Shown: positions 9,417 through 16,887 of the stretch, one piece after another
How positions within the stretch are numbered: position 1 is the first letter of the stretch
Layout of the letters: each line of letters begins with the position of its first letter
DNA from: Orobanche coerulescens
Taxonomy: Eukaryota > Streptophyta > Magnoliopsida > Lamiales > Orobanchaceae
Reading direction: 5' to 3'
NCBI GenBank assembly: GCA_033398695.1
Contig: CM065801.1
Span: forward strand, 5,642,001 to 5,706,000
DNA length: 64,000 bases
Made by a program: the position numbers and the translations under genes
The notes under the pieces: generated by a model
What the model saw: only the letters and a program-made list of their open reading frames with translations
Told to the model about the DNA's origin: nothing
Database searches by the model: none

Positions 9417-10006
9417 GTAGCACACGCTACGTACTCTTTTTAGCGCGCGCTAATTGAGTACAAATAGTGCACGCTAACCTTTTAGTATTAACGCACGCTA
9501 ATGCATTTGGGCAGACAGTCCAAAAGGCACTGGACTGAATTTGGGGTTTCAGTAGCGCACGCTACCGGCTTTTGACTAGCGCGCGCTACTTGTGTAATTG
9601 TGTCAGACTGTCCACTAGGTACTGGACTGATTGGGAATTTATAGCGCACGCTACGATTGGAGTATAACGTGCGTAATGGTGATTGTAGTGCACGCTATCA
9701 GAATTCATCAGCGCGCGCTAGCGTGTTGGAACAGACAGTCCAGTGGGTACTGGACTGAGATGGGAGATAATTAGCGCACACTAAGGTCATCAGTGTAGCG
9801 CACGCTAAGGTTGAATCAGACCAGAGGACAGTAAGTTCTGGACTCCAGTTACTGGGCATCAACTTTCAGGTAACGCACGCTAACACAAGGTTAATGTACG
9901 CTAAGGAGGAGGCATTAGCGCACGCTAACGATGCAGGCAGTGGGTACTGGACTAACCGTTGTGCTCACTAGTGCATGCTAAGCATCAGGGGTTAGCGTGC
10001 GCTAAA
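9417..10006. repeat. TAGCG palindrome cluster and CAGTCCAG hairpins in C U3
   Basis: About 17 copies of the 5-2-5 palindrome in 590 bp, for example GTAGCGCACGCTAC, CTAGCGCGCGCTAC and TTAGCGTGCGCTAA. One intermediate form, ATAACGTGCGTAAT, occurs near 9663. Between them lie CAGTCCAG-TGGGTA-CTGGACTG (near 9737) and several partial copies. All are upstream of the TATA box. The 3' LTR keeps the cluster at 53590-54180. Confidence 0.9.
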
Positions 10007-10016
10007 CTGGCTCAGG

Positions 10017-10024
10017 TATAAATT
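10017..10024 (+). promoter_or_regulatory. TATA box of C 5' LTR
   Basis: TATAAATT following the palindrome cluster and followed by a CT-rich leader. The equivalent stretch is deleted from the 3' LTR. Confidence 0.6.
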
Positions 10025-10164
10025 GGACAGTCCAGTCCAGTTTCGTCATTTTTCATCTCACTTCCTCCCTTCGGCGTTTCCGGGCGATTTCGGGCGATTT
10101 GGAGAAATCTTTACGAGCTTCACTCACCTATCATCACCTTCAAGCTTCTAAGTCGGATTAATCA

Positions 10165-10326
10165 TGTAATATCCGTGATTTTCGATTTTCGGTAATTTTT
10201 TTTTTTTGCGGAAGTCCATCTTAGCGACTCTGTTATGACCGTTCCGTCATTACGATAATGATTAATTCTGCACTTTTTGTCATCCGAGTTCGTTTCGGTA
10301 TCGTTTTGTTGAGTTCCGTGTTCTTA
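10165..10326 (+). repeat. Array A outer 5' LTR fragment
   Basis: The first 160 or so bases of the A LTR, matching 11308-11470. The remainder of the LTR and the first part of the internal region are lost at the fold-back junction 10326-10348. Confidence 0.85.
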
Positions 10327-10348
10327 ATACGGGTATTACATTCGGCCT
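10326..10348. other. Fold-back deletion junction with inverted 23-bp filler
   Basis: These 23 bases are the reverse complement of the sequence found at 15898-15920 in the next copy (AGGCCGAATGTAATACCC onwards). Directly after it the sequence resumes in normal orientation from the equivalent of 15915. Confidence 0.85.
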
Positions 10349-10576
10349 CGTATTATTTTTGACTTCTGCATTTTCTCCTTCTAAATTCTATCGACTTGCT
10401 CGTATTCGTTGATACTTTTTGAACTTGTTTGGTATCTCGGTTGTCATCGATCGAATGGGTTGTGACCTTGTTTCAGATCGATCTATTTATCGTTGTGACT
10501 TTTCCGGGTTCGGTTCGATTCTTGTGAACCTTGTTCGAAAGTAACAACCTTTAGTTTCTATCATTGTTCGACCGTT

Positions 10577-10747
10577 GTCATTAGATCATTGTTGTTGGAT
10601 CGTTGTTACTCGATCATTGATTTTCAATCGTTGTTGTTCGATCATTATTATTGATCATTGTTGTTCGATCGTTGTTGTTCGATCGTTGTTGTTCGATCGT
10701 TGTTGTTCGGTCGTTGTTGTTCGATCGTTGTTGTTCGATCGAGGTTG
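10577..10747 (+). repeat. 14-bp tandem repeat GATCGTTGTTGTTC
   Basis: Six near-perfect tandem units at 10662-10745 with degraded units upstream. It lies just before the zinc knuckle. The same block recurs at 16170-16330, 21785-21945, 27467-27625 and, more degraded, at 60318-60475. Confidence 0.85.
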
Positions 10748-10805
10748 TCTGACTGTTGTTGCCTGATCTCGTACCGCGAAGAATTGTCGTTTACCGTTAG
10801 TCTGT

Positions 10806-10847
10806 TGTTTCGAGTGTGGCCAGGTGGGCCACCGAGCCGTGCGTTGC
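10806..10847 (+). pseudogene. gag zinc-knuckle relic CFECGQVGHRAVRC
   Basis: An intact CX2CX4HX4C knuckle, the nucleic-acid-binding motif of retroelement nucleocapsid. It continues ETVAKRFGGSR downstream. No capsid-like sequence precedes it; instead the 14-bp repeats abut it. A relic of gag rather than a working gene. Confidence 0.75.
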
Positions 10848-11267
10848 GAGACAGTAGCTAAGAGATTTGGGGGATCGAGGTTGCGTCTCTGATCCGAAAG
10901 GGCACGTATATGCCTAGTATGCTTTTTGAGGATTTCGGCGTAGTCCGAATTGTTTGTGATTGTCCTTGTGGATCGTTTGTGTTTATTTTCTATTTTCTCG
11001 ACTCTGCATGTTTCCTTGTAATAGGTGCTTTGTGTTTTGTGATAGTTCGGATAATCGACTTGATTGTATTATCTGTTTGATGACGCTTGTCACTTATTGG
11101 TTTTATTATGTCTCTACCGGTGGCGTTGTGTTGGTCGTCGTGGAGCGTGTTTTCACACCGTATATTCCTTTGCGTTGCTTGTAACGTTTCGCCGTTGGGC
11201 GTAAGTTACGCGTTTCTTGTGTATCTCGTTGAGTTTTCCTGGCGGGATATTGCTTATGCCTACTTGT

Positions 11268-11307
11268 TTTAAGTTTCGGGACGAAACTTTTTTTAAGGAG
11301 GGTAGTA
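11268..11307 (+). promoter_or_regulatory. Hairpin and polypurine tract before A LTR 1
   Basis: AAGTTTCG-GGA-CGAAACTT (8-bp perfect stem) followed by AAGGAGGGTAG and then the LTR start TGTAATATCC. It is the presumed plus-strand primer. Repeated before LTR 2 (16850-16887) and LTR 3 (22464-22501). Confidence 0.8.
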
Positions 11308-11852
11308 TGTAATATCCGTGATTTTTGATTTTCGGTAATTTCTTTTTTTTGGCGGAAATCCATCTTAGAGACTCTGTTATGACCGTTCCGTCATTCCTAG
11401 GATGACTAATTCTGCACTTTTTGTCATCCGAGTTCGTTTCGGTATCGTTTTGTTGAGTTCCGTGTTCTCAAACGGCTTTTCCGCACTTGAGTTCGATTCT
11501 TGTTAAGCTCGTTCGAAACTGTTGTTTCGAGTTTCTCATAAGTTCATTTAATGTTATTATTCATGTTGCGAGCTTTGGCTTGGTGTTTCGATCGTGTATT
11601 GTGTATTTCGGACGTTTTGGGCCGTTTTCGTAATTTTTCAAAGTTTGGGGTAATTACTTTCCATTGTCGAATTTCGAGCCTTCGGGTGGTCGGAATCGTG
11701 TGTTTTCTTAGCGCTTGGATTCGTCTTTGCGAGTACTTCGTAACCGTATATTCGTTTCATATTTAGGTTCGGGTTTCGGGGTCGTTCGGACCGTCGGAGT
11801 TGGCCACGGCCGAGTCATGGCCGCACGTGCTAGGGCATTGGCACACCTGGCC

Positions 11853-12006
11853 GGTTACGACCGCAAGGGTCCGGCAGTTACGGACGTAAGTCCTGTTAAT
11901 ACGTAGGCCCTGGCCGGTCACGTACGTAACACTGCCGGCAGATTTGGGCAGTTGGGTCGACATGGCCGGTTACGATCGTAAGGCCATGGCCGGTTACGGC
12001 CGTAAG
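11853..12006. repeat. TTACG-NN-CGTAA palindrome cluster in A LTR 1 U3
   Basis: Five copies in 150 bp, including GGTTACGATCGTAAGG, GGTTACGGCCGTAAGC and GTCACGTACGTAAC, mostly preceded by GGCC. Immediately upstream of the TATA box. Same 5-2-5 architecture as the TAGCG palindromes. Copies in LTR 2 near 17433-17586 and LTR 3 near 23033-23188. Confidence 0.85.
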
Positions 12007-12023
12007 CGCCCGACATGGTCCGG

Positions 12024-12033
12024 CTATTTAAGG
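12024..12033 (+). promoter_or_regulatory. TATA box of A LTR 1
   Basis: CTATTTAAGG, just downstream of the palindromes. The same box lies at 17604-17613 (LTR 2) and 23215-23224 (LTR 3). Confidence 0.6.
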
Positions 12034-12992
12034 CCTGAGCACGGGTCACTCGGCCATTTCTTCCTTTTTCTTCATTTTTCGCGATCCTTCGACAGAAATT
12101 GAGGGTTTTGATCGGGAGCATCTTAGAACAACATCTTTTGGAAGGCTTATGTTGATTATACCATCTAATCCTTGTTCTTCGTCGGATCGAGGTAATTTCT
12201 TGAAATCTCCTAGAATTGACTTTTGAGATTTCCGTCTTGATTTTCATTGTTCGTCCGATTTTCATGAATCGGTTGGTGTTATTGAACATTATTAATCGTG
12301 TTCTATGTATTGTATATCCATATTTCGAGTTTGTTCAACTCGATTGGTGATTCGAGTGTTCTTGGGAGTTATCGAGCGTTAAGTGTTCGATTAAATATCC
12401 CAATGAGTTTCCCTTCGATAGATTGGTGGGATTTCCGTTGTTTTTTACCTTGATTCCCATTGTAATCGTATCTTCGTTGTTTTTATTGTTCCTTCCGGGG
12501 GATTATAGGTGCTCGAGGATTCCGTGTTGAATCCCGTTTGGTGATTGATAATTTGTATGGAGTTATTCTCGTAGTACTCGTGGTGCTATCGCGTGCTTGA
12601 TAGTGTTCGAGGGTTCGGGGCTGTTTGACCGCATCCCATCCGTCGTCTCGTTGCGATCGTGGTTTTGAGGCAAGTACCTTGTCCATACATCTCTCGTTTT
12701 GTGGATATAATGATCGGTGATTGTCTTGCTATGTTTGTTTGATTGTTTGAGATAAATTTTCAAAAGATTCGGTTTAGCCTCATCAAAGGCTCACTTTCAA
12801 AACGCGTGTGTTTTGCGAATGTCGTGTCTCGTGAATGGTTAAGTGAACTCTATGAATACGCTTGGTATTGTTGTTTTGCTTTGATAATATATATACATAT
12901 ATTATCTCATTTCGGTACGTTATGATTTGACCATTGTGTCGTGGTTTGTGTTTGTTGCCTTTGGGTGAATTTCTTGAATATCCTTGGTGTAT

Positions 12993-13570
12993 ATAATTGT
13001 GCGAACGCATTTGCTCACCTCGGGAGGGTCCGACGGGGCCACGGAGGGAATCCAATGGTATAGCCCTGGATTCACGAGTTGGTGTGTATATGATTTGTGA
13101 ACGCATTTGCTCACCTCGAGAGTGTCCGACGGGGCCACTGAGGGAATCCAATGGTATAGCCCTGGATTCACGAGTTGGTGTGTATATGATTTGTGAATGT
13201 ATTTTGCTCACATCGGGAGGGTCCGACGGGGCCACGGAGAGAATCCAATGGTATAGCCCTGGATTCACGAGTTGGTGTGTATATGATTTGTGAATGTATT
13301 TTTCTCACCTCGGGAGGGTCCGACTGGGCCACGGAGGGAATCCAATGGTATAGCCCTGGATTCACAAGTTGGTGTGTATATGATTTGTGAATGTATTTTG
13401 CTCACCTCGGGAGGGTCCGACGGGGCCACGGAGGGAATCCAATGGTATAGCCCTGGATTCACGAGTTGGTGTGTATATGATTTGTGAATGTATTTTGCAC
13501 ACCTCGAGAGGGTTCGACGGGGCCACGGAGGGAATCCAATGGTATAGCCCTGGATTCACGAGTTGGTGTT
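12993..13570 (+). repeat. 97-bp minisatellite, 6 units, A LTR 1
   Basis: Each unit contains GGGAGGGTCCGACGGGGCC, then GAATCCA and TGGATTC as a 7-bp inverted repeat 12 bases apart, then GAGTTGGTGTGTATATG. Because 97 is not a multiple of three, open frames appear in several phases on both strands; these are by-products of the repeat and not genes. Confidence 0.95.
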
Positions 13571-13959
13571 GTATTTGTGTGAACAAGATTTGCGTATCTT
13601 GGGTGATTATGTTGTGTTGATTTTATGCCCATCGAGGACACGTGACGTGGATTTTAACCCCGTGAATTGTTGGTTTTATTTGTGAAAACAAAAACCTTTG
13701 AGCTGTGACCCCTGTTGATTTTTGGAAAGAGAAGGATTCGATAATCCCAAATTGTTTTCTATTAAAACTCCTGATGGCTTATTAAACCATTTTATAAATT
13801 GTTTCTCTCGAATTGTGATCTTTCGATTTTGGAATGTTTTACCCAAACTCTTACCTCGGGAAGTACTTGTTTTTACGTTTGAATCTTGGAGGATTTCCTG
13901 GTTATTATTGTTCTTGGAACTTGAATCGTATGGCTCGTATTTGCACTTTGTACTTGCAC

Positions 13960-14003
13960 TAGCAAAATAGTGGAATTTTGCTAACCCCCGAGTAATCGGG
14001 GGT
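13960..14003 (+). other. Adjacent stem-loop pair, A LTR 1
   Basis: TAGCAAAAT-AGTGGA-ATTTTGCTA (13960-13983, nine perfect pairs) is followed with no gap by ACCCCCGA-GTAA-TCGGGGGT (13984-14003, eight perfect pairs, a GNRA-type loop as RNA). About 360 bases before the LTR end. In B and G the first stem is TAGTAAAAC/GTTTTACTA: two changed base pairs, both compensated. Confidence 0.85.
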
Positions 14004-14299
14004 GCATGTCTGTATTGCATTCAGGTTTTGGGGGGCATAGCACAGGGTCGGCATGAAGGATGATGAAAGATGATCGATACTAATCACATGAGGACCCGTT
14101 TATTGTTGTATTGGTTTAGTTGTATTTTATTTCCGCTGCAGTATTCTTTCCCCGTTGTACGGGAGTGTGTTGTATTCGACCCCTACGTGGGCATGTATTG
14201 TGATTGAGTTGTATGCACTTATTTAAAGAACAAATCGGTCTACTGAGTCATTTTAGCCTTAAAGGCATTGTTGAGTTGTTCGATTTTGTTACCAGTCTG

Positions 14300-14324
14300 G
14301 TAGAACCTTGAGGAAAGGTTCTAC
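14300..14324 (+). other. Terminal stem-loop, A LTR 1
   Basis: GTAGAACCTT-GAGGA-AAGGTTCTAC, ten perfect pairs, flanked by GCC on the left and GGC on the right that can extend the stem. It ends 37 bases before the LTR end and about 42 before the primer site. Confidence 0.8.
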
Positions 14325-14365
14325 GGCGTGTAATATCCCTTTGGAGATTGGGGGTGTTACATAAA

Positions 14366-14382
14366 TGGTATCGGAGCTTAGG
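14366..14382 (+). other. Primer-binding site, A internal 1
   Basis: TGGTATCGGAGCTTAGG, four bases after the LTR end. It matches the plant initiator tRNA-Met primer site TGGTATCAGAGC with one difference. Confidence 0.85.
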
Positions 14383-15639
14383 TTGTGGAAACCTAACCTG
14401 TCGGGTTTAGTAGTGTCTGTTGAGTTTTTGTCTAGTCGGATTTTGTCTGACAGAGTCGTGTCGCGACGCGTCGTCTAAGTTGGTTGGTCGTGATTAGTAT
14501 CGTGGGGCGATCATCATCTTCGTGCGACCTGTGGATGTAAATCTCCCTTCTTTGTGATTGTGCCTCGTCTGATGCGAGCTACTGGTATGATTATCTATTA
14601 AGTGATGGAATCTTTATGCAGATTCTCGGTTTCATAATGCGTTTATGTGACTCTCATGTTTCGTTTATATGAGGAGTGTTGTCATTATTTATGTCTTTTT
14701 TTACTATGATATTTGACTGATTGTTTCCGGTAAAGGACAGGTGTTGTCTTGGTTTTGAACGAGTTGATGCGTGTATTGTGATGTATATAAGTGAATGATG
14801 TTACATGTGAGTTTTTAGGCATTCTAGCCTAATAGATTTTCGAAAACCTTGAGTATCTTAGAAAATAAATTTCGAGACGTACTTTTAAAATGAATTATTT
14901 TCTCGCGGTACTTTCAAGGTGATTTCTAGTGCCGCAATATATTTCAAAATTATTCCAGTTGAGGACCAAAATATTTTGAGATATTTTCAATTATTTAGAA
15001 ATGCTTTGCTTAGACCCGAGGGTCGAATATTTCTGAAAGTTTTTCACTAAAAGGAAAGTGTCCTCGTTTTATCAAACGCAATATGGTTTTCAAAGTCTCG
15101 ACAACGATGTTTGTACAACTTTTTGAAAGGTGATACTCAAGATCAACTAGTGTTTCCAAAAATATTTTTTTTCAAAGGTGGTTTTCGTTTTTAAAACCTA
15201 TCATTCCTGTTTGCGGTCCGGGAATGTATGTTAATGTTCGCACTTTCGTTAGAGTGTTAACCCCCGAGTTGTGATTGAATTGGTGGTGTGAGTGCTGAGT
15301 CGTTCGCCACGCAATTGTTGTATTAGCCCTCGGTGATAAGTGTGATGTTGATCTTTAACGTTGTCATTCCGTAGTGATTTGCGTGCTATCGCACCTATGC
15401 GAGTTGTTAGAGCTTGGGTGTATGATTGTGTACATCTGTGATTGTTTCATGATGTTTTGTATTTGTGTGCTGGTTATCATTCGGGCCGTTGAAATCGCCG
15501 AGTGTATGTCGTCGTTGCTATGATTCTGTGTTTGTGGGCTACCTTACGTTGATATGTTGTGTGGAATTGGCATATCTGGTATGTAATTTTGCGATGTTAT
15601 ATTCCATTGTACCTAGCAGTTATATTTTCGGTATGCCGA

Positions 15640-15790
15640 GGCGCTTCGACTGTATTGTGCCGGGGGCATGTACGTACAAATTGTCCTTCTCGTCAGTAAC
15701 GCTTTTCAAGTGTGGACTCGAGGGACACAGAATTCAGTTTTGTGAATTGGTTACCGAGACTTCCGGAGTTCGCGCCTTAGCACAGACATC
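15640..15790 (+). pseudogene. Degraded two-knuckle gag tail, A internal 1
   Basis: In the frame from 15465, RRFDCIVPGACTYKL aligns with B's first knuckle and LFKCGLEGHRIQFC with its second. The second keeps three of four ligands (first Cys is Leu); the first is destroyed. ELVTETSGVRAL follows. Equivalent relics lie at about 21226-21376 and 26908-27058. An open frame around it has no capsid features. Confidence 0.6.
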
Positions 15791-15871
15791 AGGATCGGCT
15801 CTGAGAGGCCAATGGGAGATGTTTCTGTCGGTTGCTTTTTGTGTTGTTACATTGCTTTCGTTGTTGTGAGT

Positions 15872-15916
15872 TGCGGGGACGATATTTCTTTTATAAGAGG
15901 CCGAATGTAATACCCG
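15872..15916 (+). other. Inner polypurine/LTR-start-like junction, A internal 1
   Basis: GCGGGGACGATATTTC, then TTTTATAAGAGGCCGAA and TGTAATACCCG (15906). It is a recognisable but decayed version of the functional junction at 16850-16898. Copies have the LTR-start-like TGT at 21492 and 27174. Confidence 0.65.
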
Positions 15917-16385
15917 TATTATTTCTGACTTCTGCATTTTCTCCTTCTAAATTATATCGACTTGCTCGTGTTCGATGATACTTTTTGAACTTGTTTGGTA
16001 TCTCGGTTGTCATCGATCGAATGGGTTGTGACCTTGTTTTATCGTTGTGATTTTTCCGAGTTCGGTTCGATTCTTGTGAACCTTGTTCGAAAGTAACAAC
16101 TTTTAGTTTCTACCAGCTCTTTTAATGTCTTGAGTTGAAGTGTGAACTTCGAAGACATTGTTCGACTGTTGTCATTAGATCATTGTTGTTGGATCGTTGT
16201 TACTCGATCATTGATTTTCGATTGTTGTTGTTCGATCATTAGTATTGATCCTTGTTGTTCGATCATTGCTATTCGATCGTTGTTGTTCGATCGTTGTTGT
16301 TCGGTTGTTGTTGTTCGATCGAGGTTGTCTGACTGTTGTTGCCTGATCTCGTACCGTGAAGAATTGTTGTTCACCGTTAGTCTGT

Positions 16386-16427
16386 TGTTTCGAGTGTGGC
16401 CAGGTGGGCCACCGAGCCGTGCGTTGC
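16386..16427 (+). pseudogene. gag zinc-knuckle relic, A internal 1
   Basis: Same CFECGQVGHRAVRC knuckle as at 10806, following the 14-bp repeat block and about 430 bp before the polypurine tract. Confidence 0.75.
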
Positions 16428-16887
16428 GAGACAGTAGCTGAGAGATTTGGGGGATCGAGGTTGCGTCTCTGCTCCGAAAGGGCACGGAGATGCCTACTAT
16501 GCTTTTTGAGGATTTCGGCGTAGTCCGAATTGTTTGTGATTGTCCTTGTGGATCGTTTGTGTTTATTTTCTATTTTCTCGACTGTGCGTGTTTTCTTGTA
16601 ACAGGTGCTTTGTGTTTTGTGATAGTTCAGATAATCGACTTGATTGTATTATCTGTTTGACGACGCTTGTCACTTGTTGGTTTTATTATGTCTCTACCGG
16701 TGGCGTTGTGTTGGTCGTCGTGGAGCGTGTTTTCACGCCGTATATTCCTTTGCGTTGCTTGTAACGTTTCGCCGTTGGGCGTAAGTTACGTGTTTCTTGT
16801 GTATCTCGTTGAGTTTTCCTGGCGGGATATTGCTTCTGCCTACTTGTTTTAAGTTTCGGGACGAAACTTCTTTTAAGGAGGGTAGTA

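Larger units (their letters stand above)
10349..11307 (+). other. Array A internal region 0 (3' part only)
   Basis: Contains the 14-bp repeat block (10577-10747), a CCHC zinc knuckle (10806-10847) and the terminal module with hairpin and polypurine tract (about 11268-11307). No primer site because the upstream part is deleted. Equivalent to 15915-16887. Confidence 0.8.
11308..14361 (+). repeat. Array A full LTR 1 (3054 bp)
   Basis: Starts TGTAATATCC, ends GGGGTGTTACA. In order: TTACG palindromes (11853-12006), TATA box (12024), six 97-bp minisatellite units (12993-13570), stem-loop pair (13960-14003) and terminal stem-loop (14300-14324). Immediately followed by the primer site. Confidence 0.9.
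14362..16887 (+). other. Array A internal region 1 (2526 bp)
   Basis: Primer site, about 1.1 kb of non-coding leader, a degraded two-knuckle gag tail (15640-15790), an inner hairpin/polypurine-like block with an LTR-start-like TGTAATACCCG at 15906, the 14-bp repeats, an intact knuckle (16386-16427) and the terminal polypurine tract. No polymerase domain. Two gag tails, each followed by a polypurine/LTR-start junction, suggest a composite of two elements. Confidence 0.8.

Noticed and set aside
10575..10766. Cys/Val-rich frames such as LLFDRCCSIVVVRS
   Set aside because: Translation of the 14-bp tandem repeat; no independent evidence for coding.
11917..12286. Minus-strand 123-codon frame in A LTR, repeated in each copy
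   Set aside because: It spans the palindrome cluster, TATA region and leader, has no domain, and its composition follows the palindromes.
12993..13570. CRISPR-like regular repeats
   Set aside because: Units are contiguous without unique spacers, lie inside eukaryotic LTRs, and no cas-like genes exist. They are minisatellites.
12783..13641. Several overlapping open frames of 60-161 codons on both strands with repeats such as MNPGLYHWIPSVAPSD
   Set aside because: They come from translating the 97-bp LTR minisatellite in all phases. They recur in every A LTR, and the same appears in the 64-bp repeats of B and G.
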